Source: Tetrapyrgos nigripes
Lineage: Eukaryota; Basidiomycota; Agaricomycetes; Agaricales; Campanellaceae
DNA length: 64,000 nucleotides
Reading direction: 5' to 3'
Assembly: GCA_013368315.1 (NCBI GenBank)
Contig: JAACJM010000004.1
Coordinates: 434,001-498,000, forward strand
Shown here: positions 35,744 through 47,692 of the stretch, one piece after another
Position numbering within the stretch: position 1 is the stretch's first letter
Layout of the letters: each line of letters begins with the position of its first letter
Notes under the pieces: model-generated
The model's database searches: none
Told to the model about the DNA's origin: nothing
The model's input: the letters and a program-made list of their open reading frames with translations, nothing else
Program-made: the position numbers and the translations under genes

Positions 35744-36076
35744 GTCTACGCACCCATCGTTGGAGATTGTGCTTGGATTCCTCCTTCTCAAGAAGGTTCT
35801 TGCCCCACGACCCAGTATGTATCAGTGCAAATTCCCTCCCGCATCCTGACTCTGATTCCTCTTTTTCCAACTCACTTCTTGAATCTTTCCAGTCAAAACT
35901 TCATCAACTTTGTCTACAGCTCCTTTTCTGACATCAATATCAAGACTAGCCACTACCCCAATGTCAGCCTTGTCATCAATAACTGGTGGGTTTCTCTTAT
36001 TGACTGGACTGCTACTGGCCAGACTGTTCTTTATCTTAACTTGAACAATTGGTTGCACTTCTCTAACTCTCAGTAG
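35744..36076 (+). pseudogene. SSP copy C, last two exons only
   Basis: Only the YAPIVGDCAW exon (35744 to about 35814) and the last exon (about 35893-36076) are left. They are preceded by the correct intron end TTTCTTTCTAG. The intron and exons are closest to copy D (GSCP...INIKTSHYP). Compared with D there are many C-to-T and G-to-A changes, most at CpG: IDF becomes INF, YGS becomes YSS, YPDV becomes YPNV and LNDW becomes LNNW. There is no start, no signal peptide and no upstream exons, so it is not functional. Confidence 0.85.
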
Positions 36077-36091
36077 AGAGTCTGAGGGATA

Positions 36092-36472
36092 CTGTACTAA
36101 TTCATCCAAGTGTTCAGTCACACATCACGATGCTGGCTGAACTGTTCATTTTCAATGGATCATCACACATCATGGAGGCTCAATGAACTCTGTGACAGCA
36201 TGTCCATTTTCAGTAATTTGGCTTCTGAAAGCCCAAAAAATCTGCGCTTCACATGTTTTATCTCAGACTGCACTATTTGAGCAAGATCTTTTATGATTCT
36301 TTGCATGAATATCTGTTTTTGGGCTGTATCAGGCACCAAAAGGCAAATGAACTGTCACAAAATGAACCTCATTTATAGGTGTCATGCTTCATTTTTCAGA
36401 CTGAACTCAATGAGCTGGACCAAAAAATCGTCACACATCATCCCTACTGAACACTTGGACAAATTAGTACAG
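36092..36472. mobile_element. 381-bp MITE, Tc1/mariner type
   Basis: The ends are inverted repeats of about 27 bp: left CTGTACTAATTCATCCAAGT, right (inverted) CTGTACTAATTTGTCCAAGT, both followed by GTTCAGT. The target duplication TA lies at 36090-36091 and 36473-36474. The paralogous site behind SSP copy D (near 54727, GAGGGATAGTCGTGAG) is empty and carries a single TA, which proves the insertion. No coding capacity. TA duplication and size fit a Stowaway/Tc1-mariner-derived MITE. Confidence 0.9.
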
Positions 36473-36499
36473 TAGTTGTGAGAGTAGCAGAGTACTAGG

Positions 36500-38120
36500 C
36501 TCATGACCATCCTGTCATTTTAGGAGCCCATCTGGAACTTGCTATGTAGCTCAGGTAGGCTGCATAGTTGTGTATGTACCCCCCCTTCTACATAGTGCTA
36601 TGGTAGAAGGCTTAGCAACTACACAACGCTATCCATACAGGGTCCTCCAACATGTGCCTGAGTGATATCAGGCCACGAAAATGACGTGGCATCTGCTGTC
36701 CGTAATGGTATTTCTTTTACTTTCCCTTTCCTCCCCTTCCCCTACTCCTCAAATGTGCATATCATTCAGTATTGCATAGTATGAGAAGGCATGAAGTAAT
36801 TTTATTCTTCAAGGTAATGAAGGTTACAGTAGTAAGTATTACAAGTGCAGCTTTAAAGTACTTAGGACACAAAACTACTTGAGTATGTACTACATATAGC
36901 TCATATGCTTCAAACTTAAGCTTGAAGTCAAGGGGGCTTTTATAGCCCACTGTCCAGGAGTATCTGATAGTAGCAGATTGCCAGGGTTCAGGCCATGTGG
37001 GAGCCCACAAACTCACAACTGATGTCTGCCAAGTAGCAACCCAATCGCTATGCACCTCTAGCTGTAGCTAGCTGTCTATGTGAACTATATAGCTCACATA
37101 GGATTTGGCTGTCTACTGTAGCCAGAGGGCAGTTCCAGATGCCACTTTTTATACATACAGTAGTTATATGGTCTATACAGTTTAAACAGTTTGTGACCTC
37201 CTCTTGGGCTGTGAGCTGAAGCATTGAGAATGGGATTCTGCCACTGACTTCTATTATGCATCCTTACCCATATTTGGGCTTCCAAATGACAGGATCCTCA
37301 TTAAAAAAATTTATCAATGACCTGTGAGGCTCTAACAGCAAGGACTTCAGAGACATCCCTCTTCCTTCCTTGCCCACCTTCTCCAGGATGGAAAAGGCTT
37401 GTGCAGAATGGACAGTGCACCTTTTGAAAACCCTGGTAGCCAAATTGCTGCTCTCTATTCCTCTCACAACAGCAGACAACTGAATCTCTGAGGTCTTCAA
37501 AAATGTACCAGAACCTGATGATCCCAAAGAATGATAGCCCATCTTCAATTGCTGAATAGACCTACTCTTTGGCAACAATGTCTGTGATCCAACTACCAGT
37601 AGACTCTTGCATATTTGATGGGGTGCATTCAGTATGGATCTAGTTGTGGAATATCTTGCAAAGTCTGCAGGCACCAGCTATTTGCAAAGCTCTTCTCACC
37701 AAGGTTCAGATCAAAGGCAGGCTATTGGACATCAATCCCCCCTCTGTTATCTATAGAAAATACGGCTCGACCACTGAGGATGCGACAATTATATAGTAAA
37801 CACTTTTATACAGTAAACAGACAGTATACAACCATATCCATATAAATAATTGATTTTCCCTATACATATACAGTACAGTTGGAGCCTTAGGTTCTCATTG
37901 GACTTTGGCAGAGAGTCTGTGAAGCCTAAAAATCATTGGCTGGCTGCTGGCTCAATTTAGCTAATAGTAGCCCCTGTACCTCTACCTCTACCTCTAACGC
38001 GTCTTTTTGACTTCCTCTTGTGTCAGAACATGTCCTGGCCTGCACCAACTGCATCAATATCATTAATCCATATGTCTACTTTGTCCCTGCCTCCCATGCA
38101 AGCTTCCAAGTGCCCACTAT
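36500..38120. other. CpG-poor intergenic, no recognised gene
   Basis: This region has few CG dinucleotides. An open frame on the minus strand (37264-37674, with KMGYHSLGSSGSGTFLKTSE) has no recognised motif and may be a relic. A stretch at 36760-37090 has LTR-like composition but I find no matching partner. The left target site of the solo LTR is at 38121. Confidence 0.4.
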
Positions 38121-38125
38121 GGTGT

Positions 38126-38745
38126 TGTTATGACACGTACAAGTTCTGTACGCTCAGATAAAAATAACTGTGTGGCTAATACAATTGGATTTCCGATACT
38201 CCTGAGAGGTCAGATATCTGAGGTCATTCAGGGAAAGCCAGTCCGGATTATGATTCTGGACTGACCCAAAAGGTCAGATGGACTGGTCAGACGTGCGAGG
38301 ATAGAATTAGCTATATAAAATAGGACTCAGGGACAGGTCAGATGCCTTAGGGGCATATAATTTTTATTTGAACTTATTTACTTATTCTCATGTATAAGAG
38401 CTGGCGTTTGCATAGCAAACAGCAGCTCGCAATTCTTGTACTTGAACCCCCACCTTAGTTACTTAGTCTTTCCTCAGTATACATCTTTTTCTCTGTTCTT
38501 TTACTACGAATTGACCAAGTATTGATCAACTCCGACATTGATCTTCTTCCGCAAGATACCATTCAGATCAAGAAGCCGTCTCGATCAACGCTTCTTAATT
38601 CTAAGCTTAAATCCGAGCTCATTTTCTGCCTAGCAGCTTCGCGTTTAAAGCCTACAAGTCTATTAGGTATCTATCTTTTATACAATATTTAGGTATTCTA
38701 TTACTCTACAGTACATAGAGTAGCATACTTGTTCAGGTCATAACA
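38126..38745. mobile_element. Solo LTR, 620 bp
   Basis: It starts TGTTATGACACG and ends CAGGTCATAACA, so the outer nine bases are a perfect inverted repeat (TGTTATGAC / GTCATAACA) with TG...CA ends. A perfect 5-bp target duplication GGTGT lies at 38121-38125 and 38746-38750. There is no internal gag-pol, so this is the product of LTR-LTR recombination. Whether the parent was Gypsy or Copia cannot be told. Confidence 0.88.
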
Positions 38746-38762
38746 GGTGTAACAACTTTCCA

Positions 38763-40711
38763 ATGTCCCTGGCCATGGGAAAAGCTTTACAAGACCTCAA
38801 CGACACAGATGATTACCTCTCAACACTGCAACCACCAGATTTCCTGACTGTACTCTGGTGTTTCTTTGAGCTGGATAGAGCCAGTCAAGGACAAAAGGCT
38901 CCAAAGAGGATGCAATTAGAGGCTGTCATTGCAGTAGAATCAGGCAAGGATGCAACAGTCAGGGCAGCCTGTGGGTCTGGAAAGACAATTGCTATGGTTC
39001 TTATTGTGCTCCTCAATCTGGAAGCTGTTGTCATCATGCTCTCTCCACTCAAACTCATTCAAGAGAACCTTGCATGAGGATTCAAGAATGCGTGCAATAA
39101 ACAAAGACACAAAACAGGATGCAAAAATATGGAAAGTACGTTATCTTTGATTCTTTGAAGCATATATGATCTATTCCTGGTACTCAGGGCTTTTTTTTAC
39201 TCAGGATATCCGCTCTCATGCCATATATCAACACTACACCATTTCACCTGAGCAATGTAATGAGATCAAGGGTCACTCTCCTAGATTTTGGTACTGTCTC
39301 CAACGCATACATTTTATAATGTATGATGAAGTCCACTTCGTCAAGCCTGCTGGCACAGCAAAGGATGGCAAACTTCCTTTTTTCCCTGTCCTTGCATGAA
39401 TGGGAGATCTCCTTCAAATCCAATTGACTTTGACGGCCACCTGCATTGTCTTTTCAGCTTCCTTCACTCCATCAATCTGACTGATAATCATGTCTAGCTT
39501 GCATATGACAGAGTCAAATACTATTCACATTAAATGCTCAACCAACTGACCCAATCTCATACATGCAACACTTCCTGTGAAAGGTTTGCTCTCAAACCTT
39601 GAAAATCTCAATCTCCTGATTCCATGTTGTGATGGTATTCCTGGTCCCATTCCTCCCCTTCCAGAAACCATTGTATATGCTGATAGCAAGACTGCAACTG
39701 ACAAAATTGCCTTGTATCTTCTTTCCAAGCAACATACTCCAACCAGTCATGCACATACATGCCCAAACATCCAAGTACCATCATGAAACTGTACTCAAAT
39801 TATTCTGAGACCCAAATGGCATTTTCTGCATACTTGTATCTACTGAGGTAGCTTCCAATGTGAGTGATGCTTATCATTCAGTGCTCCACTGACTGACAGC
39901 CATCTTGTACCCAGGGCATGAATGTCCAACACATACATATTATATTACTTTATGGCATACCCAAGAGCATTATGGAGGTGGATCAGCATGGAGGCAGAGG
40001 TGGATGAGATGATGAATGCAAGTGTTTGGTTCTTTCCATTGCAGAGAAATGGGTTCTCAAGGACATGCCAGCAAATTTGACATCATCAAGTGCAAAAGAA
40101 CCCTGGACTTCATCCGAAGTTATAAACTTTTATCATTCACCTTGCAAACGTGAATATCTTGCAAACTTTAATGGTGATACAACTGCAAACTGTATGTCCT
40201 GCTCTCATAGTTTCATTTACTTTCTAAGTAATAATCAGGACTTCATTTTATGACAACATAGTGCTGTGATGGTCACAGTGATGGCTTTGACTTGTCAATC
40301 TATCTCCCTGGATATAATCCTCCTCCTATTGCCCCTCCCATCCCTTCTGAGAAATCAAATACGCACAAAAAGTACCGTCGTGTTTCTCACTGGCCTGACC
40401 TGGAACATGAACTTGAAGAGTACCACAACAATCACATCAAAGATTTACATCCCATTGGCTTATACTTTGATGCTGCTGATTACCTCAGTGCATCTGATAT
40501 CAAGAACCTTGCAAGACAGATCCCAGGAAAGTTTGGCTCAGCTGAAGACATTTGTGCATTGCCAGAGGAAGAATGGGGAGGTGCCATACTCACAGTTATC
40601 AACAACTATGATGCTTGGCTCAAGCCTGGAGCAAATGTTGATGCACAGTCAGATCACAATGATGCAGATACACCTCAAGATGATACAACACATGAAGATC
40701 CAATTTGGTAG
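38763..40711 (+). pseudogene. RecQ-like DNA helicase remnant
   Basis: Fragments of a superfamily 2 helicase of the RecQ-like type that is amplified in mushroom genomes. In order: QLEAVIAVESGKDATVRAAC, then GSGKT (Walker A, near 38978), VVIMLSPLKLIQ (motif Ia), YDEVH (motif II, near 39325), LSNLENL and PETIVYADSKTATDKIALYL (motif IV, near 39670), then a C-terminal part at 40292-40711 (KYRRVSHWPDLEHELEEYHN). The frame is broken by stops after IQENLA (39077), after FFPVLA (39399) and elsewhere; many are TGA or TAG that a C-to-T change would explain. The region is CpG-poor. The solo LTR ends just upstream and may have cut the 5' end. Confidence 0.8.
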
Positions 40712-41156
40712 TGGGCAAATAACCTAGAAGGATGTATGCACATTGTGATGATTTGCAGTGGATTTCTTTTGGGATATTGCCTATGGTGAGATACACTGGA
40801 TAGGCTGACTTGTTTTGGAAGACTGTCACTTGTGTTTTGTCAGAGGAAATTATAATGGGAATGATAGTGTGACCAGGACCTGCATGTTGATCAATGGTAT
40901 CCTATGATAATCTTTTCAGTACTTTGATGATTTGCATGTAAATGGACATACCTGAATGGACCACAGTTGGGTTTGGTGAATCTTAAGCTTTTGGGGCTTC
41001 GTGCTGGTTGGCTCTGCAAGTGGTTTTGCTGACTAGAAGACCTTAAAAACTTCAGCTGACATTTTTTGACATCAATTAGCACCTGCATATGCTCTTCTTT
41101 GGCACTCAGTTGGAGGCTGTCAAAATTTTTTTTGGCTAGACTGGACCTCCCCTCCC

Positions 41157-44100
41157 AAGGGGGGTCCACGTGATAGCATTCCCATATAGGGATGGTTAGT
41201 TAGTCCAAGGGTCGGGGTCCCTAAATTTTTTTTGGAGGACGCCCGTAAGTTACTATTTTGGGCTATCCCCGAGACTCTGCCAGCTTATCTCTTTGTACTA
41301 TTCTCGACGTACAGCTCAGAAGGCCATCCGATGCCAAAATGTGAGTACTGAAGAGCATATTGGGCAGTACAGACTCATAATATACACTCAGGGACACCGA
41401 GAATCCCGAGAACCTTACAATACAACCTGACAATACAGTTACTTGTCTGAGCTGTCACTCTACCGTTAAGTTGGGAAAAGTTGGGTTGCCGAACTATTAT
41501 AAGAGGCATAAAGGGTCAGACGAGTGCCAGAGGAAGCTGAAGAAGTGGAAAGAGGAGATGGTGATAGCGAAGGCGAAGGAAAAAGCAAAGAGTTTTTTTA
41601 CACGTCGTCCTCAACCTGTTCCCTCTGCTGTACCCACTGTCCCAGATGTACAGAGCACCCCCATCATGCCTTCTACTATGCCAGCACGCCACCTCAACAT
41701 AATACTGCACCTTCCCCAACACGCCCACTACACTCAGACCCAACCAAAAACCCTTCCATTCTATCAGCTTTCTACACACGTATCTCACATCTCCCGGACT
41801 CAATCAGCAAAGCAGGAAGCGAGCATATGTTCTCTCGGTTTCCAGAAGATCCTCGTGGAAGTGTTCCTGATGGTGAAGACGCTTGGGAGACATGGAATCC
41901 TGTATTTGATATTGTCTTGCAACGACGACCTGAGGAGCTGGTGGAATTGGTCAGGACAGGCAGGAAATCACTCTTGGGAATGCACAATTTACTCAAATAC
42001 CTTGCTGATCAACACGGCGTGCAAGAATGTTTGTTCGAGATGCGGATTGACCAACTGATGAAGGCTATGGATGAAGCGTGAGTTTAAATTTTGTCTCAAG
42101 CAATATGAAACACTAACCTCTCTATTAACCAGCTACCCGATTGCGGAAGCAAGTGAAGATGGCAATACATTCCTGTTGGCCACCGCAGTAGATCGTAGGT
42201 GAGTTCGTTAAAGAATTATTCATTTTCCAATCAAAAACTCATGTCGATGTCAGTTCTATTCCGCACGTTCCAATATCATCAAGCCAGTGTCACGGAGTTG
42301 TTATTAAACCACCTCTTGGATGTACTCCTCACAGCGCTTATCCCTTTGCACTACATGATAAACTCGGGGACCCTTGGGATATTGAATTAAGAGGAGGAAA
42401 GATGACAGTTCGGGCACGAGGATGTTGGCTTACCTGTAGCTCGGGCCAATGTAAAGCATGCAGGGCATTGACCCAGAATACCAATCTACAAGGAATAATG
42501 GAGTGGATGAAGGATGGTGTACATCCGAATGCGCAATTGGGCTACCATGGGATTGGTTCCTTGATCGACATCGCGAGAAAGAAGCAGGGCACTGTAGTGG
42601 CACTGAAGTTGAGGCGAGTGAATGATATGCGGAAACTAGAAGGGAAAGCAAGGGTAATAGAGTTGTCAAAGCAGTGGTTGATGGCTGTGGGGAGTGGAAA
42701 AGTGCAAAGGGTCGACCATTTGGTGCAGATAGGGTTGAAGAGGAAGCTTGGTTTCAGAGGGTTGCTGGATCTATATTATCGTGCAGCAACAAAAGTCTAT
42801 CACACGGTCAACTACACGGAAGAAGATAGACTGCTAGCCTTACTGATATGGCGACTTGGTGGTGCTCGACTTGCAGGAATTGCCCAGCGTGCTCTTTCCC
42901 CTCCATCCCTCAGTACCCTTCGTCGAAGCTCCATCATTCCTCAATTGATAGCTTGCTCAAAATTTCCGGTACTGGAAGAGGTCGCCGAGAACATAAAAGC
43001 TTGTATTGGAGAGTTGTTTGAGCTCTTAGATTCGAAACGGGTTGTCCATCAAGTTGTGATGATTGACGAGTTGAAGACTGAAGAGTGCCCATGGTGGGAT
43101 GAAAAGTCGAACGAGATTAAAGGGTTATGTAGGGAGCATAGTCAGAGGAGCAGCCTACAGTTCACTGGTCCGAAGGAGGTTGAGTTGTTGATGGAGGGAT
43201 TGAAGGAAGGCAGTGTTCATTTAGCAACGGAGGTGTGTAACTTTCCCATACAGCGGCGTTCTTTTCTGACAGAACTTCTATTTCTATTTTTAGGCAACTG
43301 TGGCTGCTGTTGGACTTTTCAGCAGTGAGAGCCGTATCTATAGTGCTTGTCCTATACTGGTTTCGGGGTCATGTAAACGAGAGACTGGGTTTGAACATGC
43401 CAGATTGATCAGGCTATTGATTGAGGCGGCTTCTAGCACAAAGCGCCATACAATATGCATTGCATCTGATGGAGAATCCCGTCAAGGTGAAGCTTTCGTC
43501 CTTGAGACGTTGAAGTTTCCCTTGAGGCCGGAATCACCAATATATCCTTTGTTAAAGGATCTTGAGTTCATGGATTTGCGAGTAGGAGATGATGATATTA
43601 CGGGCGATAAAGACTACAAACATAACTTCAAATGTCCCCGAAACCTCCTCTTGCAAGCGCGTGGAATACTTCTCAATGGTGTGCATATCACTCAGGCAAA
43701 GATTCGAACACATCTCCGTGATGCTGGAATGTCCCCACTTCGCATCAGCTCCCTTCTCCAGCCTGATGATAAACAAGACGTAAAACTGGCATACGACCTC
43801 CTCCATTCCTTATGGCCATCCCAGCTACCCCCTGCCATCAATTCATTGAAACCAGGCTACGCAGATACAAGGGACGCTTTGCGAATGCTTGGCTCGCTTC
43901 TCCGTCACCTAATGCTGCCATACATTTGCATTGATCTTTCTCTCGCCGAGCAACTGATTCATCTCAGTGCCGCCGCTCATTTACTTTTGGCCATGGTACG
44001 CCAAGAAAAGGCTGGCTCTAAGCTGATGCCAACCTCTCTGTACCTCAATCTGATGATCATGATAAAAAATGTATACTTCTGCGTTGCGAAAACCAAAGTT

Positions 44101-46738
44101 GATGATCCAACTGGTCAATTTTGGTTGATTCTTCTGGGAACGGATCGGCTAGAAGAGTTATTTGGGATTCTACAAACCATGGTTGGAAACGATGCTAATG
44201 TGGACGTCTTGCAACTTGCACAGCGGCTGACAGGCACAACGGAGGTGTCCACAATATTCGCAATGTAGACTCCAATCTTGTCTATGGATGAGCTGGTCAT
44301 TCAAGACTTTGTCGATCATATCAAACCATCGAGTTGGCGGGGCAACGTGTATGTCACCCAAATCAACATTCTCACTTGCTGGATTACCGGTCGCCGTGAA
44401 ATCGAAAAGGAATTCCCTTCCCTTGCCGAAGTCCTGGCATCCTCACCCACAGAGTGCAATATTTTCTGCCCTTTGGGAGTTGACCTCACGGGGGCATCTC
44501 AGGATGACGAGGATCATGATGATACTGCGGAGGGATATGGTGAGGTGTCCATTGATGACGCAAATGATACAGAACCCACCTCTTCTGATATGGCTTTGGA
44601 GGATGCTATTACAGAGGAGGATTCCAAAAAGCACTGTGCTTACTTCGACGATGATGGTGTCAAGATTTGGAAAGGCCGATATCTCAATGCGCAATTCAAA
44701 CTTTACAAAAATCCACAAGCTGGATTGCGCGATCGTACAAAATGAGTGCTAGGAGGCAAGCGATACAACACCTTCATCAGCGCCGATTCTCATTCCATTC
44801 TCACCGAATCTCCCGACACATCGATCCTATCTCTTGATGACCCAATCATTTCCATGCTACGTTGTGACGATCAGTATTTCCTTTGTGTTGGTGAAGTAAA
44901 CGACATCACTCACAATGGATCACACATCGGAGAACTGGACGTCACAGTGCTCTCAGACACGTCGGTCCAAATATCCTTCCAGCTTCTACTTCTCATTCCT
45001 AGCAACAAAGACGATGATCCATCATGTAAGCACGATTGGAAGTGGTCTCGACTGCGTGCACCTACTTCATACTGTGTACCTGGCCGTCTCATCAAGCCAA
45101 TCAATCTGGAGGTAACAACCACAGGAAATGGAAAACCTTACTATCTATTTGAGAGTACAGTCCTCATGACAATGGGTGCAATGCTTTTTGGACATCTGGT
45201 TCAGGAGGATGCACGATCAGTTCCAGCAATAGTCCTGTCAAATGATTTCCCTTACCGGACACTAGGAGGTATGTGAAACAAAGTCTGTATGTTTCATTGA
45301 CAATAACTTACTATTTGTATTAGGCAAAGCTTGCTTTGTATGTGAAGACGACACAAAGGAGCTTGAATTTGCCAAAGTCGGATCATGTCCATCTTGTACT
45401 GGGAATGCAAGATTATCAACTGCTCCAGCATGGTTAGCCCATATTGCGGCTCACTTTCATTTCGATCCACGCATCAAGAAGTCGGAAGAACCATGCGGAC
45501 TCTGTTTGTCGCCTCATTGTGTGTTCTACCTAAAAAAAGGCAAAGGTGCCGATGCGTCATTAACCATTGATTGGAAATCCTCAAGATGCACAAACATGCA
45601 GACCTTTTCTTATGGACCAGCCTCGGAGTCCACAGACTCGAGCCCATCATCAAATGTACCCATTCCCTGCCCTTGGTGTCCATCAACGGCACCAGCTCCA
45701 TGGAAGAACAACCTACCTGTACATGTCCAGAATAACCACCCATTCGCCGTGATCCCCGATGAGCTTCTCATCACGAACAGTGAAAAGAAAAGGCTGGAAA
45801 ACATCTGGAGACAGCGTAATAAGCCAATCAAAACTCGCAAGGGCAAGAAGTCAAACTTACCGGCGCTGATTATTTCAACTTCCCATAGTACACGAAATGC
45901 TCTTGAGTGAGTGACGATAATTTCTCGACTTCAATTTTACTCACTTCTCCCGCAGGATCGATACTACAGATCTTGAGCATGGCAACACCGTAGAAGACGT
46001 TGTTGAAGATCTTGAAGCCGAAGCTGATGCCAAGGATAATGAGGTTGATAATTTGGAACAAATGGATGACTCTGAAGACTGTCTTGATGCCAACATTGCA
46101 ACGACATCAGCACTAAACGAAACGGAGGTATGTTAGCCATGAATAACTGCTTACATTGATTAAACTGACCTTCTCAAGTATGAACAAATGTCTTTCGATG
46201 CTGCCGTTGTCATCCCAGATAGATCCGTGGCAGAAGCTCGACCGTCAGCTGATACAAACGCCGTCGAACAAGATGGAAATTTGTTCACTACTCGGGTACA
46301 GACACGCACCGGTCGACATGTGAGGGCCAGGGATATTTCTGCATTATCGCACTGTGAATGCGATTATCGTGTTGAAGCCTTGGAGATTGAGGCTGACCAA
46401 GATGTGATTTGCTGCAAGAGAAGGGGTTGCAGCACGCAATGGGTATGTATTTCATCCATGACTAAAGGGATGAGTATCACTTGAGCTGTGTTGGTCTTGA
46501 AGAAAAAGTTGCCAACTGGACCTGCAAAGCTTGTAAAGGGGATACAGGTGGCAACGAGCACGCAAGAAAGCGACAGCATAGGTCTTGAAAGGATGACACG
46601 TCCTCAGAGGCTGTGTATTTCCTTATTTGGGAGTGATCCGGATTATATAATCATGACGTAGTTAGTTAGTCCAGCCTTCAAGTCGTTAATTTTTTTTGCG
46701 ACCCTATATGTCCCTACATAACTTTGGACCCCCCTTGT
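41157..46738 (+). mobile_element. 5.6-kb DNA transposon, P/THAP9-like (tentative)
   Basis: A single large transposase-like gene lies between imperfect inverted repeats. Left end: AAGGGGGGTCCACGTG, then CATATAGGG. Right end inverted: AAGGGGGGTCCAAAGT, then CATATAGGG. The two ends match at about 32-35 positions with several mismatches and equal spacing. CCCCTCCC flanks both ends (41149-41156 and 46739-46746) as a possible 8-bp target duplication, with two extra bases (GT) on the right. TTAGTTAGTCCA is repeated near both ends. An 8-bp duplication fits P or hAT elements. The element has normal CpG content inside a CpG-poor region, so it probably arrived later. Confidence 0.68.
41331..46588 (+). 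pseudogene. Large zinc-finger transposase, P/THAP9-like, with stops
   Basis: One protein of roughly 1,400 residues can be followed over about seven exons. The N-terminus carries a zinc motif (CLSCHSTVKLGKVG ... NYYKRHKGSDEC). The middle has DELKTEECPWWDEK (near 43060), CIASDGESRQGEA (43465), DKDYKHNFKCPRNLLL (43608), DDKQDVKLAYDLL and DRLEELFGILQTMVGNDANV (44140). These resemble, in order, the first Asp with its WD, the second Asp, the H..KxxRN block and the LExxFGxxRxxGGxND block of P-element/THAP9 transposases; this assignment is my inference. The C-terminus has Cys/His fingers (PCGLCLSPHC, CPWC...HVQNNH) and a PHD-like end (CKRRGCSTQW-YHLSCVG ... WTCKACKG). Lesions are a TAG at 44266-44268, a TGA at 44743-44745 and a frame change near 41690. 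The start and first intron are uncertain. Confidence 0.65.
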
Positions 46739-47692
46739 CCCCTCCCCTCCTACCTGATGTGCTGGATGTTCAGCCCACCTCCCCCTTGCTCGAGGACTGC
46801 TTTAGATCCATATGCTTGTGAAGAGTGCCAATACAGGATTGAGTAGTACTATATAGAGTATTCTATTTAACTTTAATGTCTATACTGTGGCAGTATGTAC
46901 AGGGAGGGCCATCTAAAATCAATCTAAAATTTCAAACACTGCGTACTTACACAAATTTTTGCTACCATGGGATACATTAGTTGAAAGGACACCAAAGCTG
47001 CCAGATGTTCTCTTTTGATTCTCTTGGTTGGCAGTCAAGATCAATGAGGCTACTGTCCACATTTTGACTTATATTTTGGGTATGTTGGATAGTGTTGGTG
47101 TCAGCATTGGGTCAGAATGTTATCCAGTTAGCAGAACTGCATATGTGTTGATTTTGTCAGAATCTGGTTCAGAAGCCTGAGTTGGGCATTACACATTACT
47201 GAATTAGTGATTGAAATGGTACAGCTAGCCTCATCTGCACTGTATTACAGAATTGATGGGTCACCATTTTATTGTAGCGCTGCCAGTGACCACCCAATGG
47301 CTTCAAAGGAGTAAGTACAGGGTATTGAATTTAACATTCAGCGTAGGCGAGTGAAAAGACTTCAGAGCAACAAGAAGTAAAATTCAGATAGGCAGGGAAC
47401 CCATTACAAGTGCATGAGGTTCCCAATTCATACATAACAGTATATATCTAGCTAAATAGGGGTTTTCACAGTCAATTGTATTTACAATTAATATATCTAA
47501 CTTGTTAAAGGAGGTGTTGATACATTTCTGAGCTTCCGAGCTCATCAGCAGAAACCCAAAATCCAACACAGGGAAAACCAAAATAAAACAGGGGAAAGTG
47601 CCAAGTGCTAAGGGATGAAAAACATATGTGCGATAGAAAAGAAAATGACTCAAACTGCATAGATAACTCCAAAATGAATAAATGAAGGAATA
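46739..47692. other. Intergenic, no gene seen
   Basis: This runs from the right end of the transposon to the stop of the membrane-protein gene. It is low in CpG. I see no coding or RNA feature; the open frame at 47384-47653 (-) has no support. Confidence 0.4.

Noticed and set aside
37264..37674. 136-residue open frame (-) in the CpG-poor block
   Set aside because: No motif and no neighbouring exons; CpG loss makes random open frames easier. It could be a transposon relic, but I cannot support that.
38126..38745. Promoter or 5' UTR of the helicase gene
   Set aside because: The segment has perfect LTR ends and a perfect 5-bp target duplication, so it is an insertion.
41157..46738. Classification of the 5.6-kb element as hAT or KDZ
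   Set aside because: The 8-bp duplication would fit, but the C-terminal hAT dimerisation motif and the KDZ CxC/KDZ motifs are not seen; the LExxFG...GND block fits P/THAP9 better.
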